A stretch of DNA of 64,000 nt, taken from positions 2,658,422 through 2,722,421 of the forward strand of contig NZ_CP147243.1 of NCBI RefSeq assembly GCF_037198285.1, given 5' to 3'. The notes under the pieces are model-generated. The model did no database searches. It was not told the DNA's origin and was given only the letters and a program-made list of their open reading frames with translations. The number at the start of each line of letters is the position of its first letter. The first letter of the stretch is position 1. The stretch is from Haladaptatus sp. DJG-WS-42. GTDB lineage: Archaea > Halobacteriota > Halobacteria > Halobacteriales > Halococcaceae. Below, piece by piece: positions 17,091-26,901 of this stretch. Position numbers and translations under genes: made by a program.

Positions 17091-17414
17091 CTCAACTCGT
17101 GGTATTACATCGACCAAACAGATACTCCCTGCCCCTAAACAATTGGGGCGTTGCTGTGGCTCTGGGTGGTACAATGTGGCACAGCCTGTCGATTAGTGCC
17201 CTCCTGCACCCTGACTTTGCGCGTCCCACCGGGTCACGCCGCCAAAAGCGTGTCAGATACTGGATTTGATGGGCGTGTTGGGTTTTGAGTGGCGCGCGGT
17301 CGGAACCAACCGGCGACAATCACCAAGTACACACTAGTACACCGAAGCCGCGCATACCAGCGCTCCCAAACTAGTTGGGCTTGTCCGAAAAATCCCTGAT
17401 GGCGTGGCTGTCTC
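17091..17414. other. Intergenic region without a recognisable gene
   Basis: About 324 bases between the winged-helix gene and the phosphotransferase relic. Open frames here lack haloarchaeal coding character. The first part must hold the promoter of the winged-helix gene on the minus strand. CCAAACTAGTTGGG at 17366-17379 is a short dyad that could act in termination; no transposon end was identified. Confidence 0.4.
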
Positions 17415-18354
17415 TCATTCGGTGAGATTCGCTGTAAGCGCGGCGCGGTGAAACGTAACGGCGTCCACACCGGTTCGCTCTGGAAAGCCGGGGCGCGTAA
17501 CGTACCCGCTCGAATCGACCGCCGAGTGGACGATTGCCGCGAGTCGGTATGCCGCCGTCATGGTGGGGTACGGCCGCACGCGTTCGTACCCCTGCTTGAA
17601 GGCTTCTCAAAGAGGCTCGCCAGATTCGACGTACCAGCCACAGACGAGGTGCTCCGCCTTCGCAACCGACAGCCCCGGCGCGGCGGCGAGTGAGTCGCCC
17701 CAGTCGAGGACGGCGGTGAGCGTCCCATCTCGAACCAGCGCGTTCCCCGGGCGAAAATCCCACGGGTAGAGACACGACTCGGGGCGGTTGGGTATCACTG
17801 CATGCACAAACACGTCTCGCAGGCGCTCACGGAAATCATCGAACGCAGCAGGGAGGGTATCGACACCGGCAATCGAATACACACGGAACCACGCCGCCCA
17901 GCTGTCGATTCCGTTGACCCGAAGGGCGCCTGTCTCACTGCTCTCGTTCACAACCACCGTTCCAAATGCGTCGAACGAACACAGTTCGTGGACTTCTGCG
18001 AGGTACTGTCCGAACGTCGCGGCGAGGGTTCGCTGGCGGTTCGTCTCGAAGCTCGCAAACCGCTCGTGGAGGTCGACTCCGTCAGCGTGTTCGACCACGA
18101 CGTATACGCGCGTTTCAAGCGTGCCCTGTGCCAGTTGCCGAGGCACTGGAATCGACGTTCCAGAACGAATCTGCTTTGCGAGCACCGACTCGGTGACGAG
18201 CGCGCCTGTGTCGTCTGTGCTGTACGACCACCGACAGCCCGTCTGCGAGCGAGACGACTGCCGTCTCCTTTTGAGTCCCACGCTTCGCGGGGGTTACTGA
18301 CGCGACGTCACGGTCGGGAAACTCTCGGGCGATGATGTTCCGGACGGCATCCAT
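17415..18354 (-). pseudogene. Broken phosphotransferase (APH/choline kinase family)
   Basis: The reading begins at ATG 18354 (MDAVRNIIAREFPDRDVASV), shifts frame near 18225 in the segment after SLADGLSVVV, then continues through AKQIRSG, a hinge (VYVVVEHADGVDL), CLYPWDFRPGNALV (catalytic loop, with W-D-F in place of H-G-D) and AVLDWGDSLAA (metal-binding Asp) to an in-frame TGA at 17607-17609. Past that stop the same frame stays coding-like (EAFKQGYERVRPYPTMTAAY) to a final stop at 17415. One frameshift plus one nonsense codon indicate an inactivated gene or two sequencing errors. Substrate is unknown. Confidence 0.75.
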
Positions 18355-18396
18355 TATTGGCAGTATCGGCCGTGAGTGGATAGGTACACCGCCGAC

Positions 18397-19080
18397 TCAG
18401 TGGTCAGCGTCAGCAAGAATCGCGCCGAGTGATCCGAGGTGCGAAAGGATGTAGTCGGGGTCGTACCCCTTCGTATCGGGGTTCTCTGCACGTGGGTACC
18501 ATGCAGCGAGTAAGCCTGCTTGCTGTGCCCCAACCACGTCGTATTCGAGCGAATCACCGACGTGGAGCGCCGCATCGGGAGCCACATCAAGGGCGGCGAG
18601 TGCCCGGTCGAACGGGTCGCGGTGGGGTTTGCGCCGTGGCATATCGCCTGCGTACACGATAACGTCGAACGCGTCTGTGAGGCCGAGCGCCTCGACTTTC
18701 ACCGCCTGTCGCCGCGACGGACCGTTGGTCACGAGGCCGACCTGTCCGTGAGCGCGTGCGTCGCCGAGTGCCTCTGTTGCACCGGGGTGAAACGAGACGG
18801 CGGTCAAATCGACCGTCTCGACGAAGCCGCGAGCGAGGGCAGTTGCGTCGATTTCCGCTCGCCCGTATTTCGCGGCCACCGCCGCGAATCCGCCTGCGAG
18901 ATACCCGACCTCGTCGTTCGGGTCGGGCGGGCCGGGCAGCGCCTGCCAGAGGTCGGTTGGTTCGCCAAAGGGTGCGACACCAGCGACCTCGAATGCACTC
19001 GCGTAGATGGTGGCTACGTCCTGGTCGTTTCGACAGAGCGTGCCGTCTAAGTCGAACAGCGTCACCGAAATCGTGTGCAC
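18397..19080 (-). CDS. HAD superfamily hydrolase (phosphoglycolate phosphatase-like)
   Basis: Product of about 227 residues starting at GTG 19080; a GTG five codons later is an alternative. Motif I is FDLDGTLC (nucleophile Asp), motif II VTNGPS, motif III Lys in RRKPHRDPF, motif IV HVGDSLEYDVVGA. A helical cap lies between motifs I and II (subfamily I). Substrate cannot be inferred. A much longer upstream extension in this frame overlaps the MATE gene and was rejected. Confidence 0.88.
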   Translation of the reverse strand: MHTISVTLFDLDGTLCRNDQDVATIYASAFEVAGVAPFGEPTDLWQALPGPPDPNDEVGYLAGGFAAVAAKYGRAEIDATALARGFVETVDLTAVSFHPGATEALGDARAHGQVGLVTNGPSRRQAVKVEALGLTDAFDVIVYAGDMPRRKPHRDPFDRALAALDVAPDAALHVGDSLEYDVVGAQQAGLLAAWYPRAENPDTKGYDPDYILSHLGSLGAILADADH

Positions 19081-19168
19081 ACCGCTCGTAGGTGTGGCGG
19101 CGAGAAAAAGACGGTGTCGCTCTCCGGGTTCGGAACCCATTTTGGCGCGCCTGCTGAAATGTCTCGTA

Positions 19169-20611
19169 GTGGTCCGCGTTCCGAATCCGCTGAGTTTCTT
19201 CCTTCTCAGTATCGGCCTCGCACTCGCCCGTTTCGGTTTCATTGCCGAGGAGCGAGCGCGCCACACCGCAGACCTCGCGTGGCCGCGCATTGTCACCGGC
19301 CTCGCGCGGATGTCGAAGAACGCCGCAGACGTTGCGATGGTCGGCGTCGCGCTCGGTTCGACCGCCATCACGGGCGTCGGTTTCGCCGGTCCCTTCTGGG
19401 GGATGGTGTTCAGCATCGGTGGCGGCCTCGCCGCGGGGACCATCGCCCTCGTCTCCCAGCGGTTCGGCGCGGAACGCTTCGACCAGCTCGGGCAGGCCAT
19501 CCGCTCCAGCGTTGCGCTCGTCGTCATCGTGACGATGCCCGTCGCGGCCCTCTACTTCCTGTTCCCGGTCGAACTCATCTCGTTGCTTTCGTCTGACGCG
19601 CAGGTGGTCGCCTACGGGGCAGACTACCTCAGAATCGTCGCCTTCGGCGTCCCCTTCGGCGCGCTGAATCTCATCGGGAGTCGCGCCCTCATCGGCGCGG
19701 ACGACGCGTGGACGCCGATGGTCCTCCGGGCGACCGGCGCGGTGTTGAACATCCTCATCAACGCCGTGCTCATCTTCGGCCTCGGCATGGGCGTCGTCGG
19801 CGCGGCCATCGGGACTGTCGTCTCGAACGTCGTCGTGACGGCGGCGTTCGTCGTCGGCCTCTCGCGAGGGTCGCTCCCCGGCGTCGGGGCGCTCCCAGTC
19901 ACCGTGTCGCCAACGGGTCGCTTTCTCGACGGCGAAACGATGCGTGACGTGGTGACCATCGGTGTTCCAGTCGTGGGTCGTAATTCCGTCTGGACCGTCG
20001 CTCGGTTCCCAGCGCTCGCAATCGTCGGCATGTTCGGCCCACCGGTCGCCGCCGCGTACATCATCGCCCGGCGGATCTGGGGGCTCATCAACACCCCCGG
20101 CTGGGGGTTCGGCCTCGCCGCGAGCAGTCTCGTAGGCCAGGAACTCGGCAAGAACAACGAGCAGAACGCCGAGTCCTACGGCCGGGAAATCGTCCGGTTC
20201 TCGGTGGCGACCTACGTCGTCGCCGCGATTGTCGTCGTCATCTTCGCCCGCCCCATCGTCTCGCTGTTCGTCGGGAGCTCGAGCGATCCGACGATTCCGG
20301 TCGCCGTCGATATGGTGTACGTCTCCGCCATCGCGGTGATATTCCAGGGGGTCACGAGCACCGTCTCCGGGGCGCTCGACTCGACTGGCGACACGCGCTG
20401 GCCGTTTTACGCCTTCGTCATCGGGATGTTCGGCGTCGCCATCCCGTTCATGTATCTCGGCGCGACGACCGCACTCGGCATTTGGGGAATCTACCTCGCC
20501 TTCTTCGGCGAGACGCTCGTGCCGGCGTTCATCACCTACTACCGATTCACGACCGGGAAGTGGAAAGCCATCAGTCGGTCCTATCGTCCGGATGCGGTGG
20601 CGGACGACTGA
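19169..20611 (+). CDS. MATE family multidrug/cation exporter
   Basis: Product of 480 residues with twelve hydrophobic segments and two repeats typical of MATE transporters (DLAWPRIVTGLARMSKNAAD at the first helix; VTIGVPVVGRNSVWTVAR at the seventh). It exports cationic compounds in exchange for H+ or Na+. I chose the GTG at 19169 (reading VVRVPNPLS) because related haloarchaeal proteins begin with a short R-V-P-N-P segment. An ATG at 19160 lies in a different frame. The gene is divergent from the HAD hydrolase. Confidence 0.92.
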   Translation: MVRVPNPLSFFLLSIGLALARFGFIAEERARHTADLAWPRIVTGLARMSKNAADVAMVGVALGSTAITGVGFAGPFWGMVFSIGGGLAAGTIALVSQRFGAERFDQLGQAIRSSVALVVIVTMPVAALYFLFPVELISLLSSDAQVVAYGADYLRIVAFGVPFGALNLIGSRALIGADDAWTPMVLRATGAVLNILINAVLIFGLGMGVVGAAIGTVVSNVVVTAAFVVGLSRGSLPGVGALPVTVSPTGRFLDGETMRDVVTIGVPVVGRNSVWTVARFPALAIVGMFGPPVAAAYIIARRIWGLINTPGWGFGLAASSLVGQELGKNNEQNAESYGREIVRFSVATYVVAAIVVVIFARPIVSLFVGSSSDPTIPVAVDMVYVSAIAVIFQGVTSTVSGALDSTGDTRWPFYAFVIGMFGVAIPFMYLGATTALGIWGIYLAFFGETLVPAFITYYRFTTGKWKAISRSYRPDAVADD

Positions 20612-20616
20612 AAAAC

Positions 20617-21084
20617 TCACTCGTCGGGGAACGGTTCGCCGGGAGCGATGCCTGTTAGATCGATGATTTTTGCCATCCACGCGAGTTTGAACGCCATCAC
20701 CAGCGCGGTTGCGAGAACGGCATGACCCGGACGGCGTCGGAGCGTTGCCCACCCCAAATACGCCGTCGCTGGCACGTTTACAAGGTTGAGGACGTTCGGC
20801 CACGAAAGCCCGACCGTGCCATTGCCTTGGGCCAGCCACTCGCGCTCTGCGAGCACCCCACGCGTCATCCACGCATCGGTCGTTTTCGGCGCGGGAAACG
20901 CGGCCGGGTTGACGACGAGCCAGACGGCGAGCGCCGCCACGAGTCGCCAGTTTCGCTGATAGAGCGCGTACACGAACACGGGGGTCGTCGCCGCCCGCGT
21001 CCACCCACTCCACGGGTTCGCGTGGCGCTTCCACACCCATTCCGGGAGAACGGTTTGCTCGGTGCCTGTTGGGTCACTTTCCAT
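20617..21084 (-). CDS. DUF6653-type membrane protein
   Basis: Product of 155 residues with an N-terminal KRHANPWSGWTR segment, two central spans (TTPVFVYALYQRNWRLVAAL and WLVVNPAAFPAP) and two C-terminal spans. The pattern WxRHxNPxSGWxR followed by DAWMTRGVLAEREW matches a haloarchaeal and bacterial membrane family I recall as DUF6653, function unknown. It converges with the MATE gene, 5 bases apart. Confidence 0.82.
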   Translation of the reverse strand: MESDPTGTEQTVLPEWVWKRHANPWSGWTRAATTPVFVYALYQRNWRLVAALAVWLVVNPAAFPAPKTTDAWMTRGVLAEREWLAQGNGTVGLSWPNVLNLVNVPATAYLGWATLRRRPGHAVLATALVMAFKLAWMAKIIDLTGIAPGEPFPDE

Positions 21085-21333
21085 GACGAGCCATTGGGTC
21101 GCCCCACTCCTAACTCTTTTATCACTCTATGGCTGTCTTCGAGTATTGTATCCTGATTCCGACGACGAACACGTACGACGAAAACGAAGAAATTCGTGTT
21201 GACGCCGCTCGGACGATGGAGGTGGCGGATGATGAAGACGTGGCAATCGGGCCACACGTCGTGGAACGGGCGGCTCGCGAACCCATCAGCCACTGCGGTA
21301 CGTTCATCCATCCAGGCACGAAAGTACCCGGTC

Positions 21334-24204
21334 ATGGTGGCTCCGTCTCATCGACTTCGTTCTACACACCTGTTGCTCGTCGGCGAAACCGAATGGGTGT
21401 CCGCGTTCACATCGTTGCTGGACAGCCAAACTGACGCCACCGTTTCGTCGGTTCCTGATGCGGCATCAGCCCTCGACGCCGTCAGCGACGGCGCTGTCGA
21501 TTGTCTTCTCTGTGAACAGCTTCTCGAAGCCGAATCGGGGCTGGACCTCCTTCACGAACTTCGCGAACGAACCACGACGCTCCCTGTATTCCTCTGTACC
21601 AGCGAGGGGAGCGAGACACTCGCGAGCGAGGCGATTTCCGCCGGTGTCACCGAGTACATCCCCGTGGATGGCGACATCGCAGACCGCTTTGACGACCTCG
21701 TGGCGCGAATCGACCACCACATTCGAACTGCTCGGCGGTCGATAACCCAGCGCGACAGAGCACGCCAGTTTGACGCAATTTTCCACGACGAGCGGACGGC
21801 GACGTGGGTTCTCGACACCGACGGGACGGTCGTCCGCGCGAACGAGATGGCCCGAGACGCGACCGAGGATTCGGTCGCTACCATGGTCGACCAGCCGTTC
21901 TGGTCGCTCTCGTGGTGGGCAGCGGACGCTACCACGCGGGCCGACGTCGAGCATATCGTCGAGACGGCGCGCGGCGGTTCGTTTGCGAATGCGGTGATTA
22001 TGCGTTCGACACCCCGAGACGGGAGCGCTGTTGTTGACCTCTCCGCGCGGCCGGTGTTCTCTGGGCGGGGCGAACTCGCGTCCATCGTGGTCGAAGGCGT
22101 CGATATCAGCGAACGTGTGAACCTCGAACGAGACCTTCGACGGTCGGAGGAACTCCATCGAGTCACGCTTAACAATATGACAGACACGGTTCTCATGACC
22201 GATGACAACGGCGAGTACACCTACGTCTGTCCGAACGCCCACTTCATCTTCGGATACACCGACGCGGAGATTCGCGAGTTGGGAACCATCGACGACCTGC
22301 TCGGAGCGAGCCTCTTCGATCGCGACGAACTCGCGGAGGCGGGCGTGTTGAAGAACATCGAATGTACCGCCACGGATAAACAGGGTCGAGAGCACACCCT
22401 GCTGGTCAACGTCCGCGAAGTCTCGATTCAAGACGGGACGATGCTGTACAGTTGTCGTGATATCACGAAGCGCAAGCAGCGAGAGGAGGCGCTCGCGACC
22501 TTACAGGAGCTGGCGCGTGACTTCCTGTACGCGGAGACTCACCACGAAATCGCCCACCACGTCGTTGCGGACGCAGCGGGCGTCCTCGACATGGACGCGA
22601 GCGCCGTCTACCTGTTCGACGCGGACGAAAACGAACTCGCTCCGACCGCCTTCTCAGACTCTCTCGAACGACTTCACGGCACGCTCACCAGCGTCGGGGC
22701 GGACGGGTCGGGACTCGTGAGCTATAGTTTTCTCGAAGCCGAGTCGCTCTTTTTCGACGACGTCCACGAATCGGCCCTCCTCGACCACCCGGCGACCGAC
22801 CTTCGGAGTACGGCCTACATCCCGCTTGGCGACCACGGCGTGTTTTTCTGTGGATCCCCCACCGTGGGTCGGTTCGACGCGGTGACACGGGAACTCGCAG
22901 ACCTGCTCGCGGCGACCGCAGAGGCGGCTCTCGACCGAGTTTCTCGCGAGAGCAGGTTGCGCGAACAGGACCGCGAACTCCAGCGACGCAACAGCCAACT
23001 CACCGCACTCAACCGCATCAACGAAATCATCCGCGAAATCGACCAGGCACTCGTGCAGGCAGAGACTCGCACAGAAATCGACCACGCGGTTTGCGACCGC
23101 CTCACCGCAGACGACCGTTTCTCGTTCGCCTGGATTGGCGTCGCCGACTCGATTTCTAATACCCTCGAGCCGCGGGCCTGGGCGGGCGAAGAGCAGGGAT
23201 ATCTCGACAGCATCCCGTTCTCGATGAAAGACGCAGACGGTGACCCGGCGGGCCGAACCGCCGCCACCAGAGCGGTCACGATGGTCGGAAACGTCGCCGC
23301 CAGACTCAGAGACGAACCGTGGCGAAAGGAGGCGCTCTCTCGGGAGTACCTCTCGGTGATTAGCGTCCCGCTCGCGTACGACGAGTTCACGTACGGTGTC
23401 CTGACTGTCTACGCGAATTCCCAGGATGCCTTCGACGAGACATCACAGGCGGTGCTCGCGGAACTCGGTGAAACGATCGCGTCTGCGACGAGTGCCATTG
23501 AGCGAAAGAACGCCCTCCTCACCACCTCGGTCACGCGCCTCGAATTTGACGTCGCAGACCCGGCATTCGTCCTCTCGCGGTTGGCCCGGGACGTCGGGTG
23601 TTCGATTACGTTCCAAGGTGGGGTTCAGCAGACAGACGCGGGAACGTACGTGTTCATCACGGTCGAGGGGGCCGACGTCGAGGCCGTAGAAGCGACAGCG
23701 AACCGATTGATTGCCATCGACGACGTCCAGCGGATAAGTGCAAGCGGACCTCAGGGTGTGCTTCGCCTTCGCCTCTCACAGCCGTTCCTCGCCCTCGAAC
23801 TGGCAGATCACGGGGCGGTGCTCCGGAGTGCGTCGTTCAGTCCCGAAACGGCGACGGTGGTCATCGACGTTCCAGACAGTGTTGACGTTCGGCACATCAC
23901 GCAACTCGTCGCCGATTCCTTTGCCGACATCGAGTTACGCTCGAAGAAGACGGTCGCCCGCGAGGATACTCAGAACCTGTACGCGAAGTTCCTCGGCCAA
24001 CTCACCGACCGGCAACTCGAGGTTATTCAAACAGCGTACTACAGCGGGTTTTTCGAATCGCCGCGTGCGCGCACCGGCGAAGAGATAGCCGAAACCCTCG
24101 GTATCTCCCCACCCGCGTTCTACAAACACGCCCGAGTCGTCCAGCGCAAACTCTTTACGACCCTGTTCGAGGACATCGGGGTTCCCACCGCGCCATCGAC
24201 CTGA
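21334..24204 (+). CDS. Receiver-like/PAS/GAF regulator with C-terminal HTH_10 (Bat family)
   Basis: Product of 956 residues from ATG 21334. It begins with a degenerate receiver-like domain (about 8-125: LLLVGETEWVSAF, DCLLCEQLLEAESGLDLL) in which the usual phospho-Asp position is replaced, followed by two PAS domains (about 140-265 and 270-390), two GAF domains (about 395-550 and 580-735), the Bat-associated region and HTH_10 (about 885-945, GQLTDRQLEVIQTAYYSGFF). No kinase core is present. Its order parallels the regulator at 1462-3468 but lacks the LOV signature. It is likely a direct sensor-regulator; the signal is unknown. Confidence 0.9.
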   Translation: MVAPSHRLRSTHLLLVGETEWVSAFTSLLDSQTDATVSSVPDAASALDAVSDGAVDCLLCEQLLEAESGLDLLHELRERTTTLPVFLCTSEGSETLASEAISAGVTEYIPVDGDIADRFDDLVARIDHHIRTARRSITQRDRARQFDAIFHDERTATWVLDTDGTVVRANEMARDATEDSVATMVDQPFWSLSWWAADATTRADVEHIVETARGGSFANAVIMRSTPRDGSAVVDLSARPVFSGRGELASIVVEGVDISERVNLERDLRRSEELHRVTLNNMTDTVLMTDDNGEYTYVCPNAHFIFGYTDAEIRELGTIDDLLGASLFDRDELAEAGVLKNIECTATDKQGREHTLLVNVREVSIQDGTMLYSCRDITKRKQREEALATLQELARDFLYAETHHEIAHHVVADAAGVLDMDASAVYLFDADENELAPTAFSDSLERLHGTLTSVGADGSGLVSYSFLEAESLFFDDVHESALLDHPATDLRSTAYIPLGDHGVFFCGSPTVGRFDAVTRELADLLAATAEAALDRVSRESRLREQDRELQRRNSQLTALNRINEIIREIDQALVQAETRTEIDHAVCDRLTADDRFSFAWIGVADSISNTLEPRAWAGEEQGYLDSIPFSMKDADGDPAGRTAATRAVTMVGNVAARLRDEPWRKEALSREYLSVISVPLAYDEFTYGVLTVYANSQDAFDETSQAVLAELGETIASATSAIERKNALLTTSVTRLEFDVADPAFVLSRLARDVGCSITFQGGVQQTDAGTYVFITVEGADVEAVEATANRLIAIDDVQRISASGPQGVLRLRLSQPFLALELADHGAVLRSASFSPETATVVIDVPDSVDVRHITQLVADSFADIELRSKKTVAREDTQNLYAKFLGQLTDRQLEVIQTAYYSGFFESPRARTGEEIAETLGISPPAFYKHARVVQRKLFTTLFEDIGVPTAPST

Positions 24205-24303
24205 GCGTGCCGGATGGTTTAATAACGAACCATACCGATTTGATGGCGTTTACTATTCAACTACTTCAGTCATTTTTGCGGACTGCGTATGCTCGCTCGT
24301 CGA

Positions 24304-24447
24304 ATGAGAGATATTCCCTACGACCCGACGGAAAAATCGGCCTACGAGTGTTTCGCGTGTGGAACCATCGAACGTGCAGCATCGAACCCCGGCCCGTGTT
24401 CGGACTGCGGAAACGAGATGCGAAGTCGGAACACCCCAATCGAGTAA
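24304..24447 (+). CDS. Rubrerythrin-like zinc/rubredoxin domain small protein
   Basis: Short gene of 47 residues, MRDIPYDPTEKSAYECFACG and onward, with two CxxC pairs (ECFACG and CSDCG) as in the rubredoxin-like part of rubrerythrin. Small haloarchaeal proteins of this kind are annotated as rubrerythrin-like domain proteins. An in-frame ATG five codons upstream (24289) is an alternative start. It ends 3 bases before the glutamate dehydrogenase ATG, so the two are probably co-transcribed. It may bind zinc or iron. Confidence 0.78.
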   Translation: MRDIPYDPTEKSAYECFACGTIERAASNPGPCSDCGNEMRSRNTPIE

Positions 24448-24450
24448 CTG

Positions 24451-25737
24451 ATGGCGACCCACTCATCCACCGCGCAGGCTGACCGCGAATCGGTCGAATA
24501 TGAATCGGCTCTCCAGACCGCCCGCCGACAGCTCGCCCGTGCAGCGAGTCTCCTCGATATCGATTCGAACATCGTCGAGCGATTGAAGTACCCCGCGAAA
24601 ATCCACGAGGTGACCGTCCCGATAGAGCGCGACGACGGCACCGTCGAGGTGTTCACGGGATACAGAGCCCAACACGACAGCGTCAGAGGGCCGTACAAGG
24701 GCGGGCTCAGATACCACCCGAGCGTTACCCGCGACGAGTGTATTGGCCTGTCGATGTGGATGACGTGGAAGTGCGCCGTGATGGATATCCCATTCGGTGG
24801 TGCGAAAGGCGGCATCGTCGTCAACCCAAAGGACCTGAGCCCCGGCGAACGAGAGCGCCTGACCCGTCGGTTCACCCAGGAGATGCGGGATGCGATAGGC
24901 CCCAATCGCGACATTCCTGCGCCGGACATGGGCACCGACGCCCAGACGATGGCGTGGATTATGGACGCCTATTCGATGCAAGAAGGCGAGACCACGCCCG
25001 GCGTCGTCACCGGCAAGCCACCGGTCATCGGCGGCTCGTACGGCCGCGAAGAAGCACCTGGCCGCTCCGTCGCCATCATCACCCGTCTCGCGTGTGACTA
25101 CTACGACATGCCACTTTCTGATACGTCGGTTGCCGTCCAAGGGTTCGGGTCGGTCGGCGCGAACGCCGCCCGCCTGCTCGATTCGTGGGGCGCGAACGTC
25201 GTCGCCGTGAGCGACGTAAACGGCGCAATCTACGACCCGGACGGCCTCGACGTCGCGGAAATCCCCTCTCACGACGAAGAACCAGAGGCCGTCACGCGCG
25301 ACGTGGAAGGCCTGCTCTCGAACGATGAATTGCTCGAACTCGACGTGGATGTGCTCATTCCTGCCGCCGTTGGCAACGTCATCACCGAAACCAACGCGAA
25401 CGCCATCCAGGCCGACATCATCGTCGAGGGTGCAAACGGCCCGACGACGTCGGGCGGCGACGCGATTCTCGACGAGCGAGAAATTCCCGTCATCCCCGAC
25501 ATTCTCGCGAATGCGGGCGGCGTCACCGTCTCCTACTTCGAGTGGCTCCAGGACATCAACCGCCGTGCGTGGTCACTCGAACGGGTCAACGAGGAACTCG
25601 CCTCGGAGATGGAGACCGCGTGGGACGACGTTCGCTCCGAAGTCGATTCACGCGGCGTGACCTGGCGCGACGCGGCCTACATCGTCGCCCTCTCTCGCAT
25701 CGCCAAAGCACACGAGTCGCGCGGCCTCTGGCCGTAA
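24451..25737 (+). CDS. gdh: Glutamate dehydrogenase
   Basis: Interconverts glutamate and 2-oxoglutarate plus ammonia with NAD(P). The 428-residue protein has the glutamate-binding region [20 protein letters not shown], the catalytic lysine in [21 protein letters not shown], and the nucleotide-binding loop [12 protein letters not shown]. Length and motifs are those of complete hexameric GDH. Cofactor preference cannot be called with confidence. It follows the rubrerythrin-like gene directly. Confidence 0.96.
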   Translation: MATHSSTAQADRESVEYESALQTARRQLARAASLLDIDSNIVERLKYPAKIHEVTVPIERDDGTVEVFTGYRAQHDSVRGPYKGGLRYHPSVTRDECIGLSMWMTWKCAVMDIPFGGAKGGIVVNPKDLSPGERERLTRRFTQEMRDAIGPNRDIPAPDMGTDAQTMAWIMDAYSMQEGETTPGVVTGKPPVIGGSYGREEAPGRSVAIITRLACDYYDMPLSDTSVAVQGFGSVGANAARLLDSWGANVVAVSDVNGAIYDPDGLDVAEIPSHDEEPEAVTRDVEGLLSNDELLELDVDVLIPAAVGNVITETNANAIQADIIVEGANGPTTSGGDAILDEREIPVIPDILANAGGVTVSYFEWLQDINRRAWSLERVNEELASEMETAWDDVRSEVDSRGVTWRDAAYIVALSRIAKAHESRGLWP

Positions 25738-25972
25738 CCCTGTCCTTTTCGAATCTATCCAGTATTCGTTGGCGAAGCACTGACGCCAGAATCAGGCTTT
25801 CGTAGCTCCGAGAGCCACCAGCGTCCAGAGCGTAAGAAGACGGGAGAACGCAGAGTTCTGTGCGTGTTTTCTGTGGAGAGGCTCCTGGACTATTCGACGC
25901 GTTTGGCCTCCGAAAAGCCGCGTTCACGCGTCGCTCGGGAATCTCTATTAGCGTAACTCACGAATCTGTGGT

Positions 25973-26788
25973 ATGGACTCTGCAATAGCCGACATCGAGT
26001 TTCTTGCTCGGTCAACACATCGCGTCGGCGTGCTCGAAGCGTTGGAGACGAGTCCGCGCGACCGCGCCGACCTCAAAGCCGTGACGGGCGCTTCGTCACC
26101 GACCATGGGGCGTATCCTTTCGGACTTCGAACACAGACGGTGGATTGTCCGTGCGGGACGCACCTACGAACTGACGCCGTTGGGTGAGTTCGTCGCAGAC
26201 CGCTTTCTGAACCTTTGTGAGGCGATGGAGACCGAGCACAAACTCCGTGACGTCTGGCAGTGGCTTCCCCGCGAGATGGAAGGCTTTAGCGTCGAGCTCT
26301 TCGCCGACGCGGTGGTCTCCGTCCCCGGGCCCGGCTATCCATACGAACCCGTTGAACGACTCACACACCTGATACAGGAAACGACCCGCATGCGCGGATT
26401 CGACACAATCGTCCAGAAGTCGATCAACAACGAGGCGGTCTGTGATGCCGTCCTCGACGGCATGGAACTCGAATACGTGTTCTCACCGACCGCGCTCGAA
26501 GGGACGTATGCGTGGAATCCAGAACGGGTGCGGGCGGTCGCAACCAGCGAAAACTGCACGGTGTTCGTCCACGACAACCTTCCCGATGGCGACCGCTGTG
26601 GCATCGGCATCGTCGACGACCGTGTGGGCATCTGCTGTCATGATCGCACTACGGGTGCACTGGTAGCCATTATCGACACCGACTCGCCTGCGGCCAGAGA
26701 GTGGGCCATCTCCGTTTACGAAGGTGTCCGAGCAGACGCGAGCCCCGTCGAAGCGACCGCGTTCGAAACCTTCATCGAAGCGAACTAG
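25973..26788 (+). CDS. FilR1-type HTH transcriptional regulator (DUF1724)
   Basis: Product of 271 residues with an N-terminal winged helix (about 5-75: ARSTHRVGVLEALETSPRDR, TMGRILSDFEHRRWI) and the FilR1/DUF1724 ligand domain (about 120-265). The family is common in haloarchaea and methanogens (FilR1 of Methanothrix). It sits upstream of the flavin oxidase gene with a 113-base gap and the same orientation, so local control of that gene is possible but unproven. The 235 bases before it show no other gene. Confidence 0.87.
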   Translation: MDSAIADIEFLARSTHRVGVLEALETSPRDRADLKAVTGASSPTMGRILSDFEHRRWIVRAGRTYELTPLGEFVADRFLNLCEAMETEHKLRDVWQWLPREMEGFSVELFADAVVSVPGPGYPYEPVERLTHLIQETTRMRGFDTIVQKSINNEAVCDAVLDGMELEYVFSPTALEGTYAWNPERVRAVATSENCTVFVHDNLPDGDRCGIGIVDDRVGICCHDRTTGALVAIIDTDSPAAREWAISVYEGVRADASPVEATAFETFIEAN

Positions 26789-26901
26789 GCTGGGCAAGCA
26801 GAGCCGTTGCTGGCGGCGTTCGTGACCGACCGCTTTCACGCGATGAAATATTTCACGAGGTAGTTAGATGTCGTCTCCAAGCGTATTTGCTGTGAGCTAC
26901 C

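Noticed and set aside
18587-21040. Very long minus-strand open frame (over 800 codons) across the HAD and MATE genes
   Set aside because: It is antisense to the MATE transporter and its translation is Arg/Asp-rich, low in hydrophobics and without domains, typical of a high-GC shadow frame.
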